Assembly (NCBI GenBank): GCA_022695795.1
Contig: MU404142.1
Location: 62,001-126,000, forward strand
DNA: 64,000 nt
Reading direction: 5' to 3'
From: Biscogniauxia marginata
Taxonomy: Eukaryota; Ascomycota; Sordariomycetes; Xylariales; Xylariaceae
In this document: piece after piece, positions 34,217 through 47,000 of the stretch
Numbering within the stretch: position 1 is the stretch's first letter
How the letters are laid out: each line of letters opens with the position of its first letter
Translations under genes and position numbers: made by a program
The notes under the pieces: model-generated
What the model was told of the DNA's origin: nothing
Database searches by the model: none
The model's input: the letters and a program-made list of their open reading frames with translations, nothing else

Positions 34217-35774
34217 ATGGCCGTATTCAAAATGATTGCAGCCCTTGAGCTGTTCGCCGCGGTAGCAGTTGCGCAGAACTGTGCCAGGCTCGAGCCTGCG
34301 GCCCAGCTGAATGTGGCCAGTGGCTACACAGCCAGCGTCATTTTAAATGATCTGAACATGCCACGCGGCATAGTGTTCGATACGGCTGGAAATTTGTTGG
34401 TAGCAGAGCAAGGCGGGTCCGGTATTAGACGCGTCGTCTTGACTGAGGACGAGGATAGAAACCCTTGTGTCGCTTCGAGTAGCCAACTCATTGCTGATAG
34501 GACGGTGAGTTCCTCGGATACACACCATATGTATAGATGGCAGATGCTAACTTTATCGGACCCTAAGCTAAACCATGGTATCGCGATCAGTCAGGATGGG
34601 AAGACCCTCTTCGTGTCAAACATGGCAGACGTTCACTCTTATCCTTATGACGTGGAAGCTGGAACGGTAGGCACAAAGAAGACGATTATTAGCGGAATGA
34701 GAAGCGGAGGTCATATAACTAGGACGCTCCTCGCCCCTATCACCGCCCCAGACACTCTTCTTGTGTCGCGTGGTTCGGACGGGAATATTGATAACACGAC
34801 CGTTGATACGGCGGCATCTAAAAGTATGATAAAGGCCTTCAACGTTACGGAACTCCTGGCTTTGCCAGACGCGGTAGACTACGCAACAGGAGGCGAGGTG
34901 CTAGGATGGGGCCTGAGGAATTCCGTCGGAGTCGGCGAAGATCCATCTACTGGGGGGATTGTGAGTTATATCCCATTCTACCTAATAAACAAAACCTTCT
35001 CTCCGAGAGGCTGATTTAATTGCAACCTAGTGGTCCGTAGAAAACTCGGCCGACGAGATTCACCGCGGCGACACCGACCTGCACAACAACAACCCGGCGG
35101 AAGAGATGAACTACCACGGAGTGCTCAAAGACGTAGATAACCCCCCGAAGGGTATCAACTACGGATATCCCGCGTGCTTCTCTGCATGGCAGATCACGGA
35201 AATCCCGTCCAACGCGGGAATCACGATCGGCTCTCAGTTTGGCGGCCTGGCCGGCACTCCCTACCTTGAGGTCACCGAGGCCGAGTCCATGGAAGAAGTC
35301 GATACCTTCTGCCGGACACAGCGCCAGGGGCCTCATCTCGTGTTTCCCTCACACACCGCACCTCTCGATATTAAGTTCAAGGAAGATGGGAGCGCTGCTT
35401 ACATAGCATTCCACGGCAGCTGGTCTGTGACCCCTCTCTTTTGCCCCCCCCTCCCCCTTTTTCACTCTGAAGAGAGATACGATACGATATTTATTTCTGA
35501 ATCACGAGATGAACTACCTAGCCAGCTAACCCTCTATGAAAGGAACCGACAACCACCCGATGGATTCCGCCTCGGAAAAATCGATTTCGAGAGCGGACAG
35601 CCTGTGGCGGAGGTGTCGGACACCGCGGCCGTCACCTACATCGTGCAGAACCAGGACGTCACGCAATGCCCGGGCGCGTGCCTCCGGCCCGTCGGCCTCG
35701 CGTTCGATAAGCAGGGCCGGCTATTCATGACTAGCGATGCTTCTGGGGAGCTTTACGTGATTGGTGGAGTTTGA
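34217..35774 (+). CDS. Secreted glucose/sorbosone (pyranose) dehydrogenase-like beta-propeller
   Basis: Exons are 34217-34504, 34568-34960, 35031-35422 and 35543-35774 (434 aa); introns are 63, 70 and 120 nt. Acceptors follow branch-like TGCTAAC (intron 1) and AGCTAAC (intron 3). Junctions recreate family motifs: LIADRT-LNHGIAISQDGKTLF, STGGI-WSVENSADEIHRGDTD, FHGSW-NRQPPDGFRLGKI. The first 20 or so residues form a signal peptide (MIAALELFAAVAVAQ). Propeller motifs include PRGIVFDTAGNLLVAEQG, SGGHITRTLL, GWGLRNSVGVGEDP, HNNNPAEEMNYHG, NYGYPACF and HTAPLDIKFKEDGSAAYIAF. The fold is that of PQQ-dependent soluble sugar dehydrogenases (L-sorbosone dehydrogenase, fungal AA12). Oxidation of sugars outside the cell is inferred; cofactor and substrate are not provable here. 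Introns 1 and 3 are multiples of three without stops, and donor 3 (GTCTGT) is weak. Confidence 0.9.
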
Positions 35775-36807
35775 ACAAACACGTTTCATGTTAAGATTGA
35801 TGGCGGGTCTCGAAATGGAATATGAGAAAGAAGTGTTCGGTCTATAAGTCTAGCCTTGAGGCGTGAAGTATCTACACGTGATTTGTAGGTAGATTCAGGG
35901 ATAGATACTTCAACTTCGTAACCTACCCGGTTTATATGTAAGCAGATGCCCCTGGTAACTGACTTGATTCTTTCTTTTTTTGTACTTCACACCTTTTCGT
36001 TAAGATCGAGTGCTTTGCTGGTACACAAGCATCTATTTGCTCTGATTTCCATCAATTCACGCGAAAATACCTAAAAGAAATCGCCAAGCTTAGGGGAACG
36101 TCAAAGTCGCATTCTTAGGTATACAGCATATAAAAAAGGCTGGCTTTGCCCCCTCCACAGCGAACCGTCAAATCTGCTCCTACATACGTAGTTATCAGGA
36201 TCGTACCCTTGTTATCTTGCGGCCTTTGTGCCTCTCTTGGGATTTCGGTGCGTCCTAGTCCGCTTAGATCCGTCAAATCTCAGGTGAGAGGGAAGGATCC
36301 TGAGGTTTTCAAGGTCTATCTCCTACATATAGGGACAAACGTCTTATCTGATACAAGAAATTTGTTCGTAAATCAGTCGTTAGAGCTAGGTTTCATACCA
36401 ATTTTGCTTGTGGGAAGGCCACGCCATCGAAACCATGCGACGGCAAGCTCTCAAGAGGATACAAGCTAGTTTTCTTGGGTGGTCGGTCATCGATACCTAT
36501 ATCTCACGGCCTTCAAGGCCTTTACTCTTTAGTTGATATCCGGGGAGCATTGCCAAGTAAGGCCAAGAAGTCGACGTCTTATATATCACTCACAATATGC
36601 ATGGTTATCTTTCTTGGCATTATGTGCCTAGAATAACGCCATGGCTTGGGGTTGGGGGTCGGGCTTGATCAAGCTTCTGGATTCAGCATGGGGTTGACGG
36701 ACGTGAATTGGTAGATAATTTAGAGATTATGAGAATGGTAGAATATATCAATCCCCCACGACCGCGAATAACGTGATTCTACCGGGGCTCTACTAAAAGA
36801 CAATTAC
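35775..36807. other. Convergent 3' spacer, no gene seen
   Basis: Lies between the stop of the secreted dehydrogenase and the stop of the minus-strand oxidoreductase. A 107-codon open frame at 36146-36469 has no recognisable features and is probably chance. Confidence 0.5.
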
Positions 36808-37737
36808 CTAAGGGATGAAGACGAGTCTGCCCTTGGCCCCCAGTGACTTGTCATTCCACGCCGCCTCGATATCCCTGAGGGGCACACTATGAACCTCTAG
36901 CAGCTTCCAACCCGCCAGCTTTGGCACCAACGTCTTCAGCTCCTCCTGCAGCGCCGAGAGCCTCCAGGCGCCGGGGCCGGCGCCCCTCACGGTCAGATCG
37001 TAGGACCTGAACAGCTGCGCCGGGAGCGAAGCCTCCCGCGCGGCGACGCTGCCGATCTGCACGTACTGCACGGGCTTCTTGGTCTTCAGCGACGACAGGA
37101 GATGCACCGTCGCGTCGCCGTAGATGTAGTCCAGGATCAGGTCGCAGTCAACCTTGGAGAAGTCGGTCTCGGTCACGGGATCCCCGAGCACGATGCGCTG
37201 GTCGAGGCCGTCGACACTCTCCAGCGCCGCGGCGTTGCGCGCGACGCCGATGACTCGGCCCGCGCCGAGCGCCCTGGCGGCGTGCACGGCGAGCTTGCCG
37301 CTCGCGCTGGTGGCGCCGACGATCAGCGCGGTGTAGTTCGGCGGCAAGTTTACCGTGCGCTGCGTGATCGCCATCCAGGAGCTCATGGCAGGATTGACAC
37401 TGGCTGCGAGCGCCGCCGCGTCGACCCCGTCCGGTAGCGGGTAGACGGCGCTCTTGTCGACGGTGACGTACTCGGCAAAGGTGCCGAACCCCGGTGCTAT
37501 GTTCAGGCAAAAGTACAACTTGCCGGTGGCGACGTCCTTGCCGACGCAGTCGATGCCGAGGCGGTGAGGGAGCTCCTTGGCCGAGTAGTGCGTCCCCTCG
37601 GCGCGGGAACGGACGACTTGATGGAGACCGGCTGCCAAGACCCGGAGCTGGATCTGGTTTTCTGTCGGTTCTGGGGGGTCAGCTACGTTGACGTAGCGTG
37701 GTCCTTCGGACCAGGCCTGTACCTGGACTGCGTGCAT
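36808..37737 (-). CDS. MDR-superfamily oxidoreductase (quinone reductase / alcohol dehydrogenase-like)
   Basis: Single exon, 309 aa, ATG at 37737. An N-terminal GroES-like domain (MHAVQVQAWSEGPRYVNVAD, then LRVLAAGLHQVVRSRAEGTH) precedes a Rossmann NAD(P) domain with ALIVGATSASGKLAVHAARA near residue 140. It ends with the usual ..AWNDKSLGAKGRLVFIP of medium-chain reductases. The Cys cluster of the structural zinc site is absent, so it resembles zinc-free quinone oxidoreductases. NADPH-dependent reduction of a quinone or enone is a family-level guess. Third codon positions are strongly G/C, and the spacers on both sides are clearly more AT-rich. There is no co-directional neighbour to suggest a pathway. 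Confidence 0.9.
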   Translation of the reverse strand: MHAVQVQAWSEGPRYVNVADPPEPTENQIQLRVLAAGLHQVVRSRAEGTHYSAKELPHRLGIDCVGKDVATGKLYFCLNIAPGFGTFAEYVTVDKSAVYPLPDGVDAAALAASVNPAMSSWMAITQRTVNLPPNYTALIVGATSASGKLAVHAARALGAGRVIGVARNAAALESVDGLDQRIVLGDPVTETDFSKVDCDLILDYIYGDATVHLLSSLKTKKPVQYVQIGSVAAREASLPAQLFRSYDLTVRGAGPGAWRLSALQEELKTLVPKLAGWKLLEVHSVPLRDIEAAWNDKSLGAKGRLVFIP

Positions 37738-40038
37738 TCTGCTTGCCGTCGATGTCGTCTTCTCGCGGGAATCACTAGGTGGTTGAACCTGGCTGACCTA
37801 GGTATACATACAATACAGTCTTGATACTTTTCTAAGGGCAAGCCATGAGTGCAATCAAACTGCCTTTAGGCTCCCTTTATATCTTCTCACGCGAGTAAAC
37901 TCCGAGCGAAAGCCGACTCGGCCAACCTTGGTCTACTGACCTCCCGCATATAGAACAACATAGTTATGGATCCTATCCTGAAAAATAGGACTGCCTAGAT
38001 GACGAAACTTAGTCCTCCAATCCCCCTCTTGTAAATAACATGGGTGTTTTGAGGCGTTTCCATAGTCAGCTTATACCTATCTTCCGCCTAAAAGCCAATC
38101 CCCAATCAAGGCTTTTAATCAACTCTTAAGACACAACGACGCGTTTGCGTTATTCCCTTCGGCCTTAAGTATGCATACTTTCTCCGAGTTGGATGCCGCC
38201 GAAATATTCGATCTTAGATGAGTCTCCCGCTTGTCTTAGGTACGCACATAAACTCCCCCCTTTTTATATACCTAACCTAGATATACCTATGTACCACGAA
38301 CCAATTTTCATGTAACTTTTACCATGCAATTTTCGAAACTACTCGAGTGACTGCCATGGGTCTCCTAGGTTTAGCTAAGCGTAGAGTCAGAGCATAACCA
38401 CCGCGCGTACTTTATGTTGTCAGCTCGGCGTCAGCGTTGCATAGTATGTGTTACGGTACAGTATTCCAAGTTTAGAACGTAGGCCGAGCTGCACAATATA
38501 CTCCTGACATTGGAGGCCTATACATAGGAACTGAATGGAGTATAAACACTGCCTTAGGACGGACGGTATAGTCGCAAGAAATAATTATGAGAGCTCACGG
38601 CTATGTAGCTTGTTAAGGCAACGAATTGTATATATCCTATATCCCATGAAGTGCCGTCGGCGGGTATGGCTTGGGAAGAGACTTATTGAATAGACATGGT
38701 GTTGTCTAAGTTTAGGTACCTACTTAATCTACTCGGAGTTCCTAACCTACAAGAGTTCAAGTCATCCCGTTCAATGTACAATGGGCTTCGGGCTCGGAGT
38801 CCTCTTTACAGCCGAGTCGCACTAAAAGGCATACCTTGAGCATTGGGTCTGGTGGCTTTTTTGAAAGTGCTCGAACTCATTTACTTATTGACCGGCATGC
38901 AACTGGCTTATCTTTTTCCAGTCCTGCATGAAAGCTGACCTCTGATCTCCCTAAGTCACGCTACCTATAGCTGTTACTGATCGACTAGCTGGATAACCAA
39001 GTAGGTCAACCACTTTATCTTTCTCCCCATTTTCTTCTTCTTTTATGTCTTTTCTTTCCCTTTCTGTCTTTCCAAACGGAACCTAGATCTCACCGTCACG
39101 ACTCTAGGCCCTAGAGAGAAGAGATACCATGCCTAAGTTAGTTGGTTAGGATGGGATGGAATGAGATCGATATGTCCCCCCTGGCAAGTAGCGCGCGGAA
39201 CACCCTGCCTAGTATAGAATTAGAGAGCCTATCGCGGCAATAGGCCACGTATCCGGGGGTCGTATCAGTTGTGTATGTATGCACTGACGTATCGGCTCGA
39301 TCTCCAGTCAATTCTTCTGCGAGGCGAGTCGTAATTCGAAACGTTACAGCCAAAAGGCCCAACGGGCTGGTAACACTACATGAACGATGCAGCTTTAGGG
39401 CTGCTGATATGTACATATCTCAGCTGCTAGGGCATCTATGCAGATTATATAGTGTCATTGCATCGCTTAGCAAAGAATGAGTATGCAAGGCTCGTATGTT
39501 TTGACGGGCCGCTGGGCGACAAGCGCAGATAAACGAACCCCCCAGAAACGCCGCTCTTCTGCTCCTCTGCTCCTCTCGAGCTCTGATGTCCTTGACGATG
39601 AGGTTGCTACCAATATTTGAACCCAATTGATAGCGCGTATGTATCTATTTTGCTCCTTACCTTGCTTCTTCCATGTTCCATTTCTAAGCCCTCCCCCAAT
39701 GGACTGCCTGCGCGTTTAACTGTTCGCCAAGAATGCTGTAATTTGTGGTGGGAATCATAATGTGCAGTCGCTATCACGGCGCGGCAACTCTCGGATACGT
39801 CGGAAAGGATCACGAATGTAGTAACATGAACGAGAAAAAATAGAACTTGGAAAATCAATGTGTCCTTCCATTGGTATCATCATGGCTCATATGCCAAACT
39901 ATAGAAATGCTATGCTTTTTGACTTCAAACACGGAAAGAGGCTTGGCAAAACAAACCACTATTGCGTTGTGGATTTGGGGGTAATAAAAAGAGAGCAAAA
40001 TTGCAAAACGATAAACTGTCGATACTGCGTCGCTTGTC
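37738..40038. other. 2.3-kb spacer, no gene seen
   Basis: Holds the promoter of the MDR oxidoreductase and the 3' end of the membrane-protein gene. One exact TAGGTACCTA copy is at 38713-38722. Short open frames show no coding features. Confidence 0.5.
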
Positions 40039-40976
40039 TCATAATTGTAGGCGGCCGACGTTTTGGTCTCGTTCGTAAATATCCTGCATCGTGAGCTGAA
40101 CGCCGAGCACCTTCGCCTCGAAGAACTGGAACATCTGGAAAAAGGCGACGACAAACTCGAATGAACTACAGTGGAAGCAATTGATGTCAGTAAACAAGCG
40201 AAGAGTGAAGAAGTAAGAGTGAAGAGTAAATAGACAGGCAATTGAAAGAAAACAACTTACACGAGCGACGCAATCATGCCTATCGTAGGAGGCCACAGCC
40301 CGACATACCTGGCTCCCCACCAGGGGTACATGATGTGCGCCGAGTAGATGAGGAAACCCAGGGTCGGGATGGCGAGCAGCATGTCGACGATAGTGAACTG
40401 GATGCGCTTCATGCGCCGGCGCCGCTCGCCGTCCTCCTCGTCGGGCCCCCCGAAGGAGACGATGGTCCTGCCGTTGATGGCGATGGTGACCGGAGGCAGG
40501 CCGGCGGTGCGCCGCGGCGACGGCCAGTACGCGTAGCCCAGGACGCTGCAGACGCCGTGCAGCAGGTTCCAGAACAGGATCAGCCAGCACAGGATGAACA
40601 GGACCTTGTGCTCCCACGGCCACCAGCCGGCGTCGACGGTGGTGTGTATGCGGAGGATGGTCGCGAAGCCGAACAGGGCGTTGAAGAGCCGCGGTATCGC
40701 GATCAGGGGCACGTCGAACCTCGTCGTCACGTTGTCGCCGCTGCTTAGCTTGCTGTTGCACTTTTCGCAGCATATCGTCGCCGAGGATAACGAGGAGGAG
40801 GAGGAGGCGGACAAGGATAGGGACGCGGACGACGAGGATGATGAGCCTCCCACCGCTGCTGCTACTGTCGCGTGATGTAGCTGTTGCTGCTTCTCGATCA
40901 CGGCATCGTGTTCGCTTGAGGCTCGCGCGCTCGGGTTCTGGGGGCTGCGACTTCGGGGTGTCGTAGCCGATGACAT
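40039..40976 (-). CDS. Multi-pass membrane protein, 280 aa, function unknown
   Basis: Exons are 40261-40976 and 40039-40165, with a 95-nt intron (donor GTAAGT, acceptor GTAG). The junction gives GMIASLV-SFEFVVAFFQMFQFF. The ATG at 40976 opens a disordered Ser/Ala-rich head of about 80 residues, followed by CCEKCNSKL, a possible metal pair. At least four hydrophobic segments follow: IAIPRLFNALFGFATI, HKVLFILCWLILFWNLLHGV, IVDMLLAIPTLGFLIYSAHI, and the one crossing the splice site. The tail ends TMQDIYERDQNVGRLQL. A hydrophilic loop (SFGGPDEEDGERRRRMKR) lies between segments 2 and 3. I do not recognise a family. The 5' flank is a long pyrimidine-rich leader. Confidence 0.82.
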
Positions 40977-43900
40977 TTTGACCTGGCGACTATCCTCCAA
41001 TTCTTATCCGTATCCTTGTTCCCTTGTCTGTTTCTCTCTCTTTCTTTGCGTTTTCTCCCCCTTTCCTTTCCTGTCCTGTCGTCCTTTTTCCTTTTCCTTC
41101 TTCTTGTCGTTATTCAATTCCGCGCAAGACCCCAAAAGGAAAAGAAACCAAAACAGAAAAAGAAACCCGAATAGAGTTGTTTTTCCCTTTTTGCTTAGAC
41201 AGAACCGGTGGTGCCGGTGGTGGTGATGGAGGTGGTGATGGAGACGGGTTTACAGTAGGGATTGTTTAAAAAGAGGACTGGTCGCGTCGCTCTAGAACGT
41301 TTCCATCGAAAAGAGACGGAAGTGGATAAGTTGCTGATCAGGCTAGAGATAAAAAATAAAAATAAAAAGGGGGTACGGGCTTCTTTTTAGTTCAGTTCCA
41401 GTAGCCTCAGCACTGCAGTAACCCACCTAAGCAGGCTAATAAGGTTAGGTTAGCTGAGTGGGCTGTCCTTTCGATTGATTCGTGCTGCGCCGCTCCGGGC
41501 CCCTAGGTCAGAGAATTTCCCCCCATGCGACTCACTAATAAACTCCTTACACTAACCACACCACACTTTTAGGGGGCTCAGCATTCTTATAAAAAAAGCA
41601 GCATATGACGAATTCCCCCCCGCCTCCCACTGCTGACAAGGACAGGACGAGGGGGAGGGCCATGCAGTGCTGTGCGAATGCTTCTCCAGGCCTTTATCTG
41701 GTTCGCCTACTCTGAACATGCCAAGCCCGATCGTCTCCTCTCCTTCCCCTACGGAAACACTTCTCCCCATGTTGGGGGCTGCAGCTAAGCATGGAAAACA
41801 CGACTTGGCAGCTTATTGTTCGGCTTTAAGAAGAAGCAGATCGCGAGCCGATTGCTTCACCGTTAGGAATAACTATCGGGGAAAGGAAAGGAAAGAAAGA
41901 ACCTAACAGGAAGAGAAAAGAAAAGAAAAGGGGGTAAATGGCAAAGGGTAAGGGGTAAGGGGTAGCCAACGCCCGTCTTGACCTTACAACAAGAATGTCT
42001 ATCCTACCTCCCATCTCCTCCTCGTCTGCCAAGATTTCCTTCTGGACTTGACTCTCTCTTACTGTTATCACGGCCCGAAGATGATTGATCGAATTGGCAT
42101 CGCTACGTCACCTATCACAACTGGCTGACCGAGGTCGAAATCCGGCATGGTATGTTGGCGCATCCGTTTACATAGAGCACCCGCCACGAAACAACGGCGC
42201 GCATAACATCTTCTGCATCGCCTCTTACACTACATCATGCGCCTTGCCAATCGAGCATAAAGCTCCTGCCTGGTTGCCACATACATATACTAGGCTATCT
42301 TCTTTCAGCTGAGAAGATCCTACGACTGCTTTCCCTCCCCTCTGTCTCAAGTGTCTGGCTAATAGCAGGCGAGTGGCGGTAGAGCTGGATATGTGCGACT
42401 GGAGAGCAGGACAGAAATACCTAGGTACCCAGGTTAACCTAGTATGATCTCAAAGCTGAAAGATGGTAGAAAGTAGATACATACATGCTAGGTACATACT
42501 AAGGTTGGATGAGACTTATTGTCGTCGACTAAACTAACAACTTGTCCTTTCAGTTTCGCAGATCCCCGATCCCCCTTGCATCACCTTTACAGATTAGTTG
42601 CCAAGCTACGTCTCCTTCTGCTCATAGTTGCATACAGCGTTTCATGACATAGAGTCTTACGATCTGTCGGTCTTACAAATAGTCAAGCTGACGTTGGAAA
42701 CGGCCCGTAGCACATCCAAAAACTTGCCAGAAGCAGACATAATAGCTTACATATGCCACCGGATACCTTCTTGGCTTCCTACCCATATTGCCACTTGCCA
42801 CGCAACTAATGAGCTGCACCCCCCGCCCCCGGAGACTTACACGCAAGGCGATATCGTTTCATGCAACGATTGCGACGCTATTGGTGGGTGACACGGCATG
42901 GGGAAACCAGGCCAGCCTACAGTGAGGCCGAGGTAAGCTGTCCGCAATTGGATCGTTGTCGAGTCGCGATATCGCCCGTATGACTGCCTGATAGGCCCCG
43001 GAGACTTATGATGGTATTCGAAACAAGCATCCATTCCTTAATTGTTGCTACTGGCGTTGAGAAATTCCCTACGTTTACTCATCAGGCCTTGAGATATGGC
43101 CGTCACAAAAATATCCCACCCCGTCGTTTACAAGAGATGACTCCCTAAAAGTTGTACTATGCTACAGAGTATATAGAGGTGAAGCCGTTGACTGGATCTC
43201 TAACAAGCGTTCAATACCTCGAGAACCCCCCTGTCTAACGTTAAGCACTTACATGACTTGGCAGAGGGGTATGCAAAATACATACATACCTAGCATCCCA
43301 GGCGACGACATAATACAAAAAGAAGACTTTAAAAGGATGAGGTGTTGATTCACCCCGCTTGTTTCCCATCGCGAGTCAACCGAATTAGTTAGTAACCGGC
43401 TTAGGTCTCGCAATGCACGGCAACTAAAGCAGGTGGGCAAAACCTCCATCCCAATCGACACGTACGGAGGGGACGGGATATTTTCTACTTAAGGCACTAG
43501 GGGGAGGCATATGTGAGGCACGGCTTGCGCACCCATTGCATCTCGGACTCTTTAAGTTTTGTCCTTGATACTAACCCAGCGATATTCACGCAGTCGCGGA
43601 TAGGATCTTCACAGCATACCCGAGAGGCACTGACCTGGATTTCAGAAACGCTGGGTTCTGGATTAAGAAACAAAAATTTCCTTAATATCGGTTGGCCACC
43701 GCAGTGTGCCATCTAGGTTACTCTATTAATTTTATGTACGTACTATCGTCTATCCATTGTAGGACAGATTCCAACTATCTATCTTGATGCCGAGGCCGGG
43801 AGTCTGACATGACACCTACATACGTGCCCTGACCATAATGTCATGATCTCTTCTCTCTCTATCTCTTTCCCCTAATAAAAAAAATTTGACAACAGCAGTA

Positions 43901-44050
43901 AAGCTCAGTCCCTCAGAAGTATCCCCCTCTTTCCCCCCTCTCATCCAAAAATGTACAAATACTATACTAGTAGGCGTATTAATGCCTTCGTAAGAGATAA
44001 TTATAACGTGATTGATCGTCTATGTCGCATTTTTCACTCATCCTCTCGTT
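40977..44050. other. 3-kb spacer with CT-rich leader at its left end
   Basis: The first 400 bp (about 40980-41400) are rich in CT and CTTTTC runs on the plus strand, so purine-rich on the transcribed minus strand, and are probably the 5' leader of the membrane-protein gene. A GGTGGT/GATGGA simple repeat lies at about 41210-41250. The rest contains no convincing gene. Near copies of the AGGTACC motif are at about 42420 and 42490. Confidence 0.5.
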
Positions 44051-47000
44051 TCACTCCTTCTTCGTCTTCTTCTCCTTCTTCGAGCCCTTGGGCACACGCG
44101 TGAGCCAGTACAGGAAGAGGGCCCCGAATATGTTGAAGATGATATACGCCCACAGGATCCCAAAGTTGCGCCAGCGGTCCTCTGTAAGCAATACGGTTAG
44201 TTATTTGAAGATGAAAAAAAGAATAGGTAGGTGAGGTGAGAAAGAGAATATTGGTAACTTACCGTAGTTGGACAGGACGCTCGCCAGGTAGGTATTGGTG
44301 TCCTTAACAGAACAGTAGACACAGCCTTCGGTAAGGTTCTCAGTGCCAGCTTTAAGGTAGCCGCCTAATTGGTCTATCTGTGGCGCCATGTATGTCTCGC
44401 AGGTCTGGCCGAGAGCCGGATCGAAGGTCAGGTACTCGGTGCTAGCACACTCTACGTTGGTATTCGCCACGCCTGTAGACAGCATAGCCGAGACCAGGTA
44501 CGTGAACGGGCTGACCCTGTACATGAAGATCCAGAAGCGCGGGAGCGTGTCGGGATTCGCGAGCACACCGCAAAAGATCAGGCACATGTTGAAGAGCAAG
44601 TTGGCGACGTTACCGCCGCCCTCGGCCGTCTCGAACGCAGCAATGATCATGTCCGTGAAGGTGGAAGTGAATAGCAGGAAGGCGAGCAGCAGCAGGAACA
44701 TCAACGCCCCGCGCTCCGTTGTCTGTCCCGCATCCGCGGCGTTCCGGTACAGCCCGATCGGGTAGTACCAGCAGAAGAACATGAGTGCGGCCATGAGGGT
44801 GTTCCAAGGGAGCTCGACGATGATCTGCGAGAGCATAAAGACCTTCCAGCCGTAGACCTTGGACGGGCGCTCGCGTACCTCGTAGAGCGACCGCTGCACG
44901 ACGAAGTGCGGCATGGTTTGCTGCACGAGCTGGCCGAAGACGGTTAGAAGGTTGAAGATGGCAAAGCTCTGATTCTGGAGGCCCTGGATAGTGTTGGGCG
45001 CCCGGAAGAAGACGAACCCGATGAACAGGGCGACCAGGACGCAGAGGGCAGTCTTGGAGTAAATATACGACGGGGTGCGCCAGTACTGCTGGAACACGCG
45101 GTAGGTGACCTCGTAGAGCTGAGCCCAGAAGCCAGCAGCGTGTTCCCGGTAAGATTGCTCGTCTTCAGTGGGGGGAGGCACGCTGGAACCGTCGTCCTTC
45201 AGTCGTTGCAGCTCAGCCTGCACATCACGATATTCGGGGCTGTCGCGCCATGTCTGGAACCAATCAACATCGGTGTGACTACCAGGAGCAGCACCAATAG
45301 CGTCCAGCATCCATTCGGCAGGGTTGGCGTCAGGGGGGCAGGGATGTGCGCCGTTCCGTTCGAAGTAGCTGGTCATCGTCTTAGAATTCTCACCAATGTC
45401 ACCGAAATAGACAGTTCTACCACCCCTGGCCAAGAAGAGGAGCCGGTCGAAACGCTGGAATAACATGGCCGAGGGCTGATGGATGGTACAGAGGATAGCT
45501 TGTCCACTCTTGGTCAACTTCTCGAGAAGGTCCAGGATGGCCCAAGAAGTCTGAGAGTCGAGACCCGAGGTGGGCTCGTCGACGAAGAGGAGCAGAGGGG
45601 GCTTGGCAGCGAGTTCGACACCGATTGTAAGACGCTTACGCTGTTCGACGTTAAGACCTTCGCCGAGAACACCAACCACCGCATCAGCGTACTCCTCCAT
45701 CTCCAGAAGCTTGATCACCTCATCAACGTAGGCAAGCTTCTCGGCACGTGGCACATCGGCGGGCTGGCGCAGGAGAGCAGAAAAGTTCAGGGCTTCGCGG
45801 ACGGTAGTCGTGGACAGGTGGAGATCTTGCTGCTGGACGTAGCCAGTCTTGCGTTGGAAAGAGTTATCGCGAAGGTGACCGTCCACAAGCATTTCACCCG
45901 TGATCACACCCATCGTAATTCGACTCGCCAGAGCGTCAAGCAGAGTAGTCTTACCGGCGCCGGAGACACCCATCAAGGCCGTCAGAGTACCAGGCTTGAC
46001 CCAACCATCGACGTTGTCTAGAATGCGCCTCGGCTCGCCCTTGATCTTGATGTCGTAACACACGTTGTTCCAGTGGAAAACGCTCGTTTGCTCTTGGATG
46101 AAACCGACTTCCTTGTTGTGCTGAGCACGGCTCTGGTTCGTGACCGATGGTCCAACGCGAGGGCCCTCGCCCGATTCAGCATCGCCCTTCTTCTCCTTGA
46201 ACTGGGCGGGCTTGTATCCACGTCGGAAGACCAGAACCTCACCCTTCGACTTCTTCTCAGAGACGAGCTCGGCGGCCACCATGTAGGTGAACAGGAAGAA
46301 AAACATGAATCCGATAAGGATACCGAAGTTTCGCCAACGGTGGGAATTGTAGTACTGGAATGCTGTGTTGAGATACTTGTCGCCATTTACAAAAGAATTG
46401 CCTGGTTCGCTGCCCACAGCGCTGCAAACATGGTTGTTGTCGGCAACATCTTGGTAATCTGAGATGAGCGCACTCGGGACATACGCGTTGCAGGGGAAGT
46501 TTCGGCCATGGAACTCGTTGACCATGAGCGATTCGAAGGCGTAGGCTAGGGGGTCCAGATAATTGAGCCAGCGGCACCAGGGAAGCATGTAGTCGATGGG
46601 TATGACGAAGCCGGTAAAGATGACAAGATCCAAGATGAGAAGCGCAGCCGGGACCATAGCCTGAGACAGGGTGCGGGAAGCTGAAGCGATGGTGCGGAAG
46701 ATCATACTCATGGTCATGCTAGTGAAGAAGGTGACGAGCAGGAAGAAGAAAAATGCCCCCGGTTCGCGCCGCAGGTTGGTAATAAAGTATAGCGTGATAT
46801 TGAAGATTATCGCGTTTGTGACCTTATACGGCATGTCGCAAAGCATAGATGCGACAGCTTCGGCCGACGGGTGGTACAGAGCATAACGGCTATGCTTCTC
46901 GACGATGGGACGTTGAGCATAAAGAGTCAAGATCTATATGATAGTTAGTATGCAAGGAATTTTGTAAGGGGAAAGGAGAGCGGAGGCTAAGACCGCAAGA

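Noticed and set aside
40242..40748. 168-codon plus-strand open frame opposite the membrane-protein gene
   Set aside because: Antisense shadow of a GC-rich exon; Asp/Gly/Gln/Pro-rich without any domain.
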